Source: an uncultured Ruminococcus sp. (GTDB lineage Bacteria; Bacillota; Clostridia; Monoglobales; Monoglobaceae). From it: DNA of 57,780 nucleotides. Both the position numbers and the translations under genes were made by a program. Location of the stretch: positions 1 to 57,780 of the forward strand of contig CACWIG010000007.1 in the NCBI GenBank assembly GCA_902760955.1, written 5' to 3'. The notes under the pieces were generated by a model. It saw only the letters and a list, made by a program, of their open reading frames with translations, was not told the origin of the DNA and did not search any database. Below, piece by piece: positions 50,621-57,780 of this stretch; within the stretch, counting starts at the first letter, position 1; each line of letters begins with the position of its first letter.

Positions 50621-53251
50621 ATGGAAAAGCTTGGACTTAATGAAATTCGTGAGAGATATCTCTCATTTTTTGAAAGCAAAGGGCATTTACGTTTGCCGTC
50701 ATTCCCGTTGGTTCCTCAAGGGGATGCAAGCCTTTTGCTTATAAATGCGGGAATGGCACCGCTTAAGCCATACTTCTTGGGCAAGGAGGTTCCGCCGAGA
50801 AAGCGTGTGACAACTTGTCAGAAGTGTATCAGAACTCCTGATATCGAGTGCGTAGGACTTACTGCACGTCACGGCACCTTTTTTGAGATGCTTGGTAACT
50901 TCTCCTTTGGAGATTACTTCAAGAACGAGGCTACTGCTTGGGCGTGGGAGTTCATTACTAAGGTTCTTGAAATTCCTGAGGACAGACTTTGGGTAAGTGT
51001 GTACGAGGAGGATAAGGAAGCCGTTGAGATATGGACAAAACAGGTTGGTGTAAACCCTGACAGAATAGTTTATCTCGGCAAAGAGGACAACTTTTGGGAA
51101 ATCGGCACAGGTCCTTGCGGCCCTTGCTCTGAAATATATTTTGACAGAGGCGAAGAATATGGTTGCGGCAGTCCTGATTGTGCTGTTGGCTGTGACTGCG
51201 ACAGATATGTTGAATTCTGGAACCTTGTATTTACACAGTTTGATAAGGACGAGGCAGGCAATTATAACAGACTTGCACATCCTAATATAGATACAGGTAT
51301 GGGACTTGAGCGTATTGCTTGTATTATGCAGGGTGTTACATCTATTTTTGAGGTTGACACTATCAGAAAGATTTTGGATACAGCGGCTGATATGGTTGGT
51401 GTTACCTATGGCGAAGATAAGAAAACAGATATATCACTCAGAGTTATAACGGACCACATCAGAAGTACAGTGTTTATGGTATCAGATGGTATTCTGCCTT
51501 CAAACGAGGGCAGAGGATACGTTCTTCGCAGACTTTTAAGACGTGCCGCAAGACACGGCAGATTGTTGGGACTTAACCACGCATTCTTGTATAAGCTTGC
51601 AAAGGTTGTTGCTGACGAGTCAAAGTCTGCTTATCCCGAACTTGAAAAGAACTTTGAGTATATCGAAAAGGTTATTAAAAACGAAGAAGAACGCTTTGAG
51701 GAAACCATTGACCAGGGTATTGAAATATTAAATGGTTATGAGGCAGAACTCAAGGCTCAGAACAAGACAGAGCTTTCGGGCGAAAATGCCTTTAAGCTTT
51801 ACGATACCTACGGCTTCCCGATTGATTTGACAAAGGAAATTCTTGCAGAGAATGGGTATACAGTAGACGAAGAAGCCTTCGGAAAATTGATGGACGAACA
51901 GAGAGAACGTGCTCGTTCTGCCAGAGGTGATATGGAGGGCGAAGCGTGGAAAGAGGATATATTTGCAAATATTAAAGAGGCAACCGAATTTGTTGGATAT
52001 GACAACACAGAATATACAGCTACCATTCTTGGTATAGGCAAGGACGGCGAGAGAGTTGATACGGCAAATAAAGGCGACGAGATTACTCTTGTTCTTGACA
52101 AGACTCCGTTTTATGCAGAGAGCGGTGGTCAGGTAGGCGATACGGGTGTTATCAAATGCGGTGACGCTGTTGTAAAGGTTACCGACACCAAAAAGAGAAA
52201 CGGCAAGTTCTTGCATATGTGCGTTGTGGAGAACGGCAGCGTAAAGGTTGGCGATAAAACGGAGTGTGCTATCGACAATGTTCGCAGACTTGCGATCAGA
52301 AGAAACCACTCTTCTGCACATCTTTTGCAGGCGGCTTTGCGTAATACCCTGGGCAATCACGTTGCACAGGCAGGTTCTTATGTTGATGAGAACAGAATGA
52401 GATTTGACTTCTCTCACTTTGCGGCAATGACACCTGAGGAACTTAAACAGGTAGAGGATAAAGTTAATGAAATGATATTGGCTGATGCTGAAATCGAGTG
52501 CGGTGAAAAGACACTTGAAGAAGCGAAGGCAATGGGTGCAACGGCATTGTTCAGCGAAAAGTACGGCGCTGTTGTACGTGTTGTAAAAATGGGCGACTTC
52601 AGTATGGAGTTGTGCGGAGGTACCCACGCAAGCTCTACAGGTAAGCTTGGTTTGTTCAAGATAATCGGCGAAAGCGGAGTTGCGGCAGGAGTAAGACGTA
52701 TAGAGGCTGTTACAGGTCTTGGCGTTCTTAAATTGATTGATGAGAAGAACGAATTGATTAACGAAACTGCGGCTGCAATTAAAGCTAACCCTTCAAACCT
52801 TGTTTCAAGAGCTAATGCGGTTATGCAGGAACTTCACGAAAGCAAGCGTGAGGTTGAAAGTATGAAGAGCAAAATGGCTCAATCTGCCGCAAGTGATATA
52901 GGCAAGGAAGCAGAGGTTGTGGACGGTATTACCGTCATTGCACAGCTTTTGGCTGACGGAATGGATATGAATACACTTCGCGGTGTGGGTGACAGCATTA
53001 AGCAGAATAAAGAAAACGCTCTTATCGTGCTGGCATCTAAGGACGGCGGAAAAGTAAACCTTGTTGCAATGGCTACCAAAGAGGCTGTGGCAAGCGGCGC
53101 TCACGCAGGTAAAGTTTTATCTGAGGTTGCAAAGCTCATGGGCGGCGGAGGCGGCGGTAAGCCTGAGTCAGCTCAAGCAGGCGGCAAAAACCCCGAAAAA
53201 GCCGAAGAGGCTATATCTAAGGTTGTTGAAATATTCAAGAGTATGAGATAA
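50621..53251 (+). CDS. alaS: Alanyl-tRNA synthetase
   Basis: An 876-residue enzyme charging tRNA-Ala. Residues 1-245 are the class II core (LPSFPLVPQGDASLLLINAGMAPLKPYFLG, RHGTFFEMLGNFSFGDYF). Residues about 560-710 are the editing domain with HSSAHLLQAALR and CGGTHASSTG, which removes Ser and Gly wrongly attached. The end is the C-Ala domain (GGGGGGKPESAQAGGK). A cysteine-rich insert (CGSPDCAVGCDCDR) near residue 185 is typical of a zinc site seen in clostridial forms. The ATG follows AGAAAGG. No T-box leader is seen. Confidence 0.98.
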   Translation: MEKLGLNEIRERYLSFFESKGHLRLPSFPLVPQGDASLLLINAGMAPLKPYFLGKEVPPRKRVTTCQKCIRTPDIECVGLTARHGTFFEMLGNFSFGDYFKNEATAWAWEFITKVLEIPEDRLWVSVYEEDKEAVEIWTKQVGVNPDRIVYLGKEDNFWEIGTGPCGPCSEIYFDRGEEYGCGSPDCAVGCDCDRYVEFWNLVFTQFDKDEAGNYNRLAHPNIDTGMGLERIACIMQGVTSIFEVDTIRKILDTAADMVGVTYGEDKKTDISLRVITDHIRSTVFMVSDGILPSNEGRGYVLRRLLRRAARHGRLLGLNHAFLYKLAKVVADESKSAYPELEKNFEYIEKVIKNEEERFEETIDQGIEILNGYEAELKAQNKTELSGENAFKLYDTYGFPIDLTKEILAENGYTVDEEAFGKLMDEQRERARSARGDMEGEAWKEDIFANIKEATEFVGYDNTEYTATILGIGKDGERVDTANKGDEITLVLDKTPFYAESGGQVGDTGVIKCGDAVVKVTDTKKRNGKFLHMCVVENGSVKVGDKTECAIDNVRRLAIRRNHSSAHLLQAALRNTLGNHVAQAGSYVDENRMRFDFSHFAAMTPEELKQVEDKVNEMILADAEIECGEKTLEEAKAMGATALFSEKYGAVVRVVKMGDFSMELCGGTHASSTGKLGLFKIIGESGVAAGVRRIEAVTGLGVLKLIDEKNELINETAAAIKANPSNLVSRANAVMQELHESKREVESMKSKMAQSAASDIGKEAEVVDGITVIAQLLADGMDMNTLRGVGDSIKQNKENALIVLASKDGGKVNLVAMATKEAVASGAHAGKVLSEVAKLMGGGGGGKPESAQAGGKNPEKAEEAISKVVEIFKSMR

Positions 53252-53305
53252 TATGCTTAAGAATATTGAGTATAGTATCTCAATGTGCGAAAAGAGGTGT
53301 TACTA

Positions 53306-53650
53306 ATGGAAGATTGCTTATTTTGTAAAATAGTTGCAGGTGATATTCCGTCTACCAAAGTCTATGAGGACGACAAGGTATATGCCTTTAACGATATTGA
53401 GCCTCAGGCACCGATACATATAATCATTGTGCCTAAAATGCACATTTCGTCTTCAAATGAGCTGACGGACGACAACGCAGAGGTTATAGGTCATATTTTT
53501 GCTGTCGCTGCAAAAATCGCAAAGGAAAAAGGCTTTGCGGAAAAGGGTTGGAGAATTGTGAACAACTGCGGTGAGGACGGCGGTCAGACTGTGGGACACA
53601 TACACTTCCACCTGCTTGCAGGCAGAAATCTCGGTTGGCCTCCAGGCTAA
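53306..53650 (+). CDS. HIT family (Hint-like) protein
   Basis: A 114-residue histidine triad protein. DCLFCKIVAGDIPSTKVYEDD holds a Cys-x2-Cys zinc-like site and the active-site triad is in VGHIHFHLLAGR near the end. Members remove AMP or similar groups from nucleotides joined to amines. The ATG at 53306 follows GAGGTG; the longer frame begins in the preceding leader. It is 54 bases after alaS and likely shares its transcript. A MITE-like element follows. Confidence 0.95.
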   Translation: MEDCLFCKIVAGDIPSTKVYEDDKVYAFNDIEPQAPIHIIIVPKMHISSSNELTDDNAEVIGHIFAVAAKIAKEKGFAEKGWRIVNNCGEDGGQTVGHIHFHLLAGRNLGWPPG

Positions 53651-53667
53651 AAAATTAAATAATCTAG

Positions 53668-53814
53668 GGCTGTTAAAAAAGTGCTTTTCGGAACGTCGGG
53701 GGCGCCGTTCCCTACAATTTATTTTGTATGATGATTAGATTGCACACAAAATGTAGGGTTTGGCGGTTTCCGACAAACCGCTGTGTCACACTTTTTTAAC
53801 AGCCACCTTTTTTT
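53668..53814 (+). mobile_element. MITE-like element family 2, copy 3
   Basis: A 147-bp non-coding element with ends GGCTGTTAAAAAAGTG and CACTTTTTTAACAGCC, perfectly inverted over 16 bases, and two GC-rich hairpin arms as in the copy at 17329. It lies between the HIT gene and the RNase Y promoter. Confidence 0.85.
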
Positions 53815-53837
53815 GTTAAGAGTTATACAAAAAATGC

Positions 53838-53866
53838 TTGACTTTTTAGTGAAAAGTGTGTAAAAT
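53838..53866 (+). promoter_or_regulatory. Promoter of RNase Y gene
   Basis: TTGACT and TAAAAT with a 17-base spacer, about 104 bases before the rny start. Confidence 0.75.
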
Positions 53867-53969
53867 TAAAGGGTGTACTTCTAACTAAAATTAAATGCTA
53901 TATATTAATTTTTGATTCTTTGATTTTTTATATTTTTATGAGTTAAAATATGTCGAAATAATTTAGGGG

Positions 53970-55550
53970 GTGGAAGAAATATCTACAACATCGATAATAA
54001 TAATTGCAGTTCTTGCGGTTGTTGCAGTAGCAGGTATGTTTATATCTTTTAAGTACGGCTATTCATATCGTAAGAAGTTTGCTGAACTTAAGATAGGCAG
54101 TGCAGAGGAAGAAGCTAAGCGTATTTTAGAGTCTGCAACTGTTGAATCTGAAAAAGAAGCAGATAATATAAAAAAGGAAAAGTTGATTGAAGCAAAAGAA
54201 GAGATACATAAGCTCAGAAACGAGCTTGAAAAGGAAATCAAGGATCGCAGAAATGATATTCAAAGACAGGAAAGAAGAGTACAGCAGAAGGAAGACACTA
54301 TTGACAAGAAAACCCAGCAAATAGAAAAGCGTGAGGAAGAAGCTCACAAAAAGGTTGCCGAAGCTGAAAAAATGCAGGAGGAAGTTGATCGCATTAAAAA
54401 ATTGCAGATGGCACAGCTTGAAAAGATTGCTGAATTTTCTGAGTCAGAAGCAAAGGAATACTTGCTGAAGCAAGTAGAGGAGGAACTTGTTCACGAAAAG
54501 GCAATGCTTGTTAAAAGCATTGAGGAACAGGTGAAGGAAGAAGCTGAACAAAAGGCGAGAAACATCATTACAGGTGCTATTCAGCGTTGTGCGGCTGACC
54601 ACGTTACAGAAACAACAGTATCGGTTGTGTCCTTGCCAAACGACGAAATGAAGGGCAGAATAATCGGACGTGAAGGACGTAACATCAGAACTATCGAGAC
54701 ACTTACGGGCGTTGACCTTATAATTGATGATACGCCTGAGGCGGTTATACTTTCGGGATTTGACCCTGTACGCCGAGAGATTGCTAAGCGTTCTCTTGAA
54801 AAGCTTATTACAGACGGAAGAATACACCCTGGAAGAATTGAAGAAATGGTAGAAAAGTCTACTAAGGAAGTAGATAATATCATAAAGCAGGAAGGCGAGC
54901 GTGCTACGTTTGAAACACACGTTCACGGATTGCATCCTGAGCTTGTGCGTTTGCTTGGAAGATTAAAGTACAGAACAAGCTACGGACAGAATGTTCTTCA
55001 ACATTCTATCGAGGTATCACATATTGCAGGACTTATGGCAGGTGAGCTTGGTGCTGATGTTACATTGGCTAAGAGAGCAGGTCTGTTACACGATATAGGT
55101 AAGGCTGTTGACCACGAGGTTGAGGGTTCTCACATTACAATCGGTGCGGACATTGCTAAAAAGTATAAGGAAAACGATAAGGTTTTAAATGCTATTATGG
55201 CACATCACGGCGATGTTGAGCCTAAAACTATTGAGGCTTGTCTTGTTCAGGCGGCTGATGGTATTTCGGCTGCAAGACCCGGTGCTCGCAGAGAAAACCT
55301 TGAATCTTACATCAAGCGTCTTGAAAGTCTTGAAGAAATTGCAAATTCATTTAAGGGCGTTGAGCGTTCATTTGCAATTCAGGCAGGACGTGAGGTTCGT
55401 ATAATGGTTAAGTCTGACGTTGTAAACGATGATGAAACTGTACTTATGGCTAAGGATATCGTTAAGAAGATTGAGGATGAGATGGAATATCCTGGACAGA
55501 TTAAGGTTAACGTTATTCGTGAGCTGAGAGCTGTAGAATACGCAAAATAG
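53970..55550 (+). CDS. rny: Ribonuclease Y
   Basis: A 526-residue membrane-anchored endoribonuclease that starts mRNA decay. Residues 8-30 are the membrane helix; 35-200 a long charged coiled coil; 210-270 a KH domain ([30 protein letters not shown]); 340-440 the HD domain with [12 protein letters not shown] and AHHGDVEP; then the C-terminal region. Its GTG start lies inside the GGGGGTGG that would be the ribosome site, leaving almost no spacing, so the true start may be a non-standard codon slightly downstream; the next ATG would remove most of the membrane helix. Confidence 0.95.
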   Translation: MEEISTTSIIIIAVLAVVAVAGMFISFKYGYSYRKKFAELKIGSAEEEAKRILESATVESEKEADNIKKEKLIEAKEEIHKLRNELEKEIKDRRNDIQRQERRVQQKEDTIDKKTQQIEKREEEAHKKVAEAEKMQEEVDRIKKLQMAQLEKIAEFSESEAKEYLLKQVEEELVHEKAMLVKSIEEQVKEEAEQKARNIITGAIQRCAADHVTETTVSVVSLPNDEMKGRIIGREGRNIRTIETLTGVDLIIDDTPEAVILSGFDPVRREIAKRSLEKLITDGRIHPGRIEEMVEKSTKEVDNIIKQEGERATFETHVHGLHPELVRLLGRLKYRTSYGQNVLQHSIEVSHIAGLMAGELGADVTLAKRAGLLHDIGKAVDHEVEGSHITIGADIAKKYKENDKVLNAIMAHHGDVEPKTIEACLVQAADGISAARPGARRENLESYIKRLESLEEIANSFKGVERSFAIQAGREVRIMVKSDVVNDDETVLMAKDIVKKIEDEMEYPGQIKVNVIRELRAVEYAK

Positions 55551-55583
55551 AGCTTTAAAAACAGAAAAATTTATACGAAATTT

Positions 55584-55629
55584 AAAAGGTAAAAGTTAAA
55601 TCGTAAACGATTGAGCTTTTGCCTTTTTT
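55584..55629 (+). terminator. Terminator after RNase Y gene
   Basis: An imperfect stem (AAAGGTAAAAG...AATCGT with ACGATT...CTTTTGCCTTT) followed by T7. Confidence 0.75.
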
Positions 55630-55664
55630 TGCTATTTATACCTTAAAAGTGTGTTGTTTTTGTC

Positions 55665-55693
55665 TTGACATACATTTTGTTGTGTGATAAAAT
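55665..55693 (+). promoter_or_regulatory. Promoter of sugar isomerase-like gene
   Basis: TTGACA and TAAAAT with a 17-base spacer, 34 bases before the start codon. Confidence 0.85.
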
Positions 55694-55726
55694 GAGCATA
55701 ACATATTATAGTAGGAGGAGAAAAAT

Positions 55727-56551
55727 ATGGGAAAATATAAAATTGGACTTCAGCTTTACTCCGTTCGTGATGATATTGCAAATGATATGGACGGAACCTT
55801 GAAAAAAGTTGCTGAAATGGGTTATGACTGTGTAGAATTCGCAGGATATGCAGGACACACTGCAGAAGAAGTTAAGGCAATGTGCGACAAGTACGGCTTG
55901 GAAATTGCATCTGTTCATCAGGGATACGGCGTATTTTTAGAGGATGCAGAGAACTCTGTTAACTTCTTAAAAACTCTTGGTGTTAAGTATTCAGCTATTC
56001 CTTGGAAGGATGGTTGGGAAACAAACTATGATGAAAACGTAAGTGATATCAAAAAGGTTGGTAAGCTTTTAAAGGACAATGGTATTCAATTATTGTATCA
56101 TAACCACGATTTTGAGCTCACTCAAAAGCACGGAGATCAGTTTGTACTTGATGCACTTTACAGTGATGTTGATTCTGAACTTCTCTGTCCTGAGTTGGAC
56201 CTTTGTTGGGTTCACTACGCAGGCTGCGACCCGATTGAATATATCAAAAAGTACGGTGACATTGAAGAGGTTATTCACCTTAAGGACTTTGAGTGCAAGA
56301 ACTTAAATGCAGGTCCTGTATATGGATTGGTTGACGATAAGGGTAATGACGGAGAAAAGAGAGACAGAGCAAGTGATGGTTTTGAATTCCGTCCGACAGG
56401 TCACGGCAGACAGGACGTTAAAGCTCTCTTTGAAGCAATGGAAGGCACAAAGATTAAATATGTAATCGTTGAGCAAGACCAACATCCTCAGAATGCTCCT
56501 TTGGAAGATGCAAAGATAAGCATTGACTATATTCGTTCAATAGGATATTAA
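55727..56551 (+). CDS. Sugar phosphate isomerase/epimerase family protein
   Basis: A 274-residue TIM-barrel protein of the xylose isomerase-like / AP endonuclease 2 family. IGLQLYSVRDDIANDMDGTLKKVAEMGYDCVEFAG is the typical start; LLYHNHDFE, ELDLCWVHYAGCDP, VIHLKDFE and FRPTGHGRQD, and VEQDQHP hold the likely metal ligands. Substrate is unknown; relatives act on inositol or keto sugars. GGAGGAG lies upstream of the ATG. It stands alone with its own promoter and terminator. Confidence 0.9.
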   Translation: MGKYKIGLQLYSVRDDIANDMDGTLKKVAEMGYDCVEFAGYAGHTAEEVKAMCDKYGLEIASVHQGYGVFLEDAENSVNFLKTLGVKYSAIPWKDGWETNYDENVSDIKKVGKLLKDNGIQLLYHNHDFELTQKHGDQFVLDALYSDVDSELLCPELDLCWVHYAGCDPIEYIKKYGDIEEVIHLKDFECKNLNAGPVYGLVDDKGNDGEKRDRASDGFEFRPTGHGRQDVKALFEAMEGTKIKYVIVEQDQHPQNAPLEDAKISIDYIRSIGY

Positions 56552-56562
56552 GTTTAGTACAT

Positions 56563-56602
56563 AAAAATACTGTCGGAAGAGAGTTTCCGACAGTATTTTT
56601 TT
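56563..56602. terminator. Bidirectional terminator
   Basis: A 16-bp perfect stem (AAAAATACTGTCGGAA and its complement) with GAGAGT loop and T run. It serves the isomerase gene and the convergent stalk-domain operon. Confidence 0.93.
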
Positions 56603-57068
56603 ATTCAGATTTTTTGTCAAGCGTAACAGTTTGAGTTGCTTCGTCCCAGCCGACTTCATAGCCCAATGCTTCAGCTAAGTAGCGGATAGGAACATATGTT
56701 CTGCCCTCTGTCGCATCTATAAACGCAGAGGTGTCCATTTCGATTGAACGGCTTTCGCCTGTGGCTGTCATAGAAATAAACAGAGTCGAGTTACCATTTT
56801 GAGCAAATATAACCTGTTCCCCCGAAGAAACACAAGCGGTTTTGGTTTCTTCATCATACCACACAGTATTGTTTAAAAACTCAGATACGAAACGGAGCGG
56901 TACAAAGGTACGATTATCGCTTTCTCGAATTTTGCCCATTCCGTTAGGAATTTCGGCCTCTACGCCATTGATTTTAATAACGTCAGCCACAGCAAATGCG
57001 TTGATGGATGTGAGCAATATACCGCCGACGGCGATGATGCAGATTATTTTCTTTAAAATTTTATTCAA
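56601..57068 (-). CDS. Secreted stalk-domain protein (copper amine oxidase N-terminal)
   Basis: A 155-residue secreted protein with a signal peptide (residues 1-27) and two stalk (copper amine oxidase N-terminal-like) motifs: RTFVPLRFVSEFLNNTVWYDEET and RTYVPIRYLAEALGYEVGWDEATQTV. It has no catalytic domain. Such domains occur in clostridial envelope proteins and may bind cell wall. It starts at TTG with GGAAGG upstream. It is 21 bases downstream of a paralogue (57090-57569), so the pair arose by duplication. Confidence 0.88.
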   Translation of the reverse strand: MNKILKKIICIIAVGGILLTSINAFAVADVIKINGVEAEIPNGMGKIRESDNRTFVPLRFVSEFLNNTVWYDEETKTACVSSGEQVIFAQNGNSTLFISMTATGESRSIEMDTSAFIDATEGRTYVPIRYLAEALGYEVGWDEATQTVTLDKKSE

Positions 57069-57089
57069 TTTTGTTACCTTCCCTAAAAA

Positions 57090-57569
57090 TTATTCAGCAG
57101 ATGTAAGAGAAACTGTCTGTGCATCTTCGTTCCAATCTACTGTGTAGCCAAGTGCCTGAGCAAGAAAACGGATAGGAACATACATACGGCCTTCTTCTTC
57201 GTTTATGAAAACAGGTGTATCCATATTAACGGTAGATGCCTGAGTGCCGAGTATAAAGATTTTGTTATCGCCTGCAGTTGTAAAATATGATATTTTTGTT
57301 TTAGGGTCTGTAATTGTTGCGGTGCATAGTACCTTTGATTTACCGTCTTGCGTTTGTGTTGTTTCCTGATAGTTTACAACACAGCCAAGATATTCCATAA
57401 CAAAACGGATAGGAACATAGGTTCTGTCGTTCATTTCGACAATTTTACCCATTTCACTTGGAATTACTGCATTTTCTCCATCAATAACAATGTTTTCTGC
57501 TGCTGCAAATGCACTGAATGAACAGATGAGCATACAGCAGATAAGTGTGAGCGATAAAAATTTCTTCAT
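57090..57569 (-). CDS. Secreted stalk-domain protein, paralogue
   Basis: A 159-residue secreted protein with a signal peptide (residues 1-23) and two stalk motifs, RTYVPIRFVMEYLGCVVNYQE and RMYVPIRFLAQALGYTVDWNED. It matches its downstream neighbour along its whole length. A single Cys in the first motif is not shared. AGGAGG lies upstream of the ATG. The two genes form an operon ending at the terminator at 56563. The same motif occurs in the L,D-transpeptidase of this window. The copper enzyme name does not imply copper use here. Confidence 0.88.
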   Translation of the reverse strand: MKKFLSLTLICCMLICSFSAFAAAENIVIDGENAVIPSEMGKIVEMNDRTYVPIRFVMEYLGCVVNYQETTQTQDGKSKVLCTATITDPKTKISYFTTAGDNKIFILGTQASTVNMDTPVFINEEEGRMYVPIRFLAQALGYTVDWNEDAQTVSLTSAE

Positions 57570-57780
57570 AAAACTAACCTCCTGATTTTTGAGAAATATA
57601 ATAATTCATCTCGGTTATAATATATTTTAACATATAGTTGTCTATTTTTCAAGTATTAAAATAAAATGAGGTAATTTTATGTTGTAGGTTTACAATAGAT
57701 GTGTTACATTCCGGCATATTTTATTACGAGTAAACTCATAACAAAATATGTCGGCAAAAAAAGAATAGCAAGTGAAACTC
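57570..57780. other. Upstream region of stalk-domain operon
   Basis: AT-rich DNA holding the upstream region of the stalk-domain genes. I see no further gene, repeat or RNA before the window ends. Confidence 0.4.

Noticed and set aside
51728-52627. A 299-codon minus-strand ORF inside alaS
   Set aside because: It lies entirely opposite a well-conserved gene, has no family signature and no ribosome site.

Overview
The window looks like chromosomal DNA of an anaerobic, spore-forming member of the Clostridia (Firmicutes). The support is AT-rich DNA, Shine-Dalgarno sites close to AGGAGG, a complete spoIIIA sporulation operon, SpoVB-like and RNase M5 genes, a CIRCE-controlled groESL, SepF/DivIVA cell-division genes, and redox genes typical of strict anaerobes (ferredoxin, rubredoxin, ferredoxin-thioredoxin reductase, a superoxide-reductase-like domain). 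Genus and species cannot be read from the sequence.

Region 1 (1-12.1 kb) is accessory. A minus-strand redox and repair cluster (MGMT-like, PAS, DUF5714, rhodanese lipoprotein, ArsC/Spx-like) is followed by a decayed Rieske flavoprotein remnant, a MntA/HepT toxin-antitoxin pair between two copies of a hairpin repeat, and a Crp/Fnr regulator facing a ferredoxin gene across a 16-bp palindrome. Next come a chimeric metallo-beta-lactamase/histidine-kinase ORF, a rubredoxin - ferredoxin:thioredoxin reductase - thioredoxin operon, an aldo/keto reductase and an ABC exporter. Several short inverted-repeat elements (MITE-like) sit between these genes.

Region 2 (12.1-28.1 kb) is core: spoIIIAA-AH, an Asp23 protein, nusB-xseA-xseB-ispA, a PAP2-like membrane protein, tRNA-Gly(GCC), a minus-strand ECF S-component with coaX and rnmV, then a SpoVB-like flippase and polA.

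Region 3 (28.2-37.5 kb) has groESL on the minus strand and a division/envelope cluster (HlyD-like, yggS, sepF, ylmH, divIVA, lspA, rluD, L,D-transpeptidase). Region 4 (37.7-43.9 kb) is the pyrimidine operon pyrB-C-F-K-D-E followed by radC. Region 5 (43.9-57.8 kb) has small membrane proteins, an rsuA-like gene, comM, trmL, degV, DUF4364, a short type I toxin-antitoxin-like locus, alaS, a HIT protein, RNase Y, a sugar isomerase-like protein and two tandem secreted stalk-domain proteins.

The most notable items are the type I toxin/antisense locus at 50.2-50.5 kb, which has two near-perfect convergent promoters and a hairpin that hides the ribosome binding site; the fusion ORF at 6.5-7.5 kb; the HTH-desulfoferrodoxin fusion at 0.6-1.1 kb; the repeat-flanked MntA/HepT cassette; a rubredoxin with an extra Cys pair; and at least four families of short palindromic elements, one of which supplies the stop codon of spoIIIAF.
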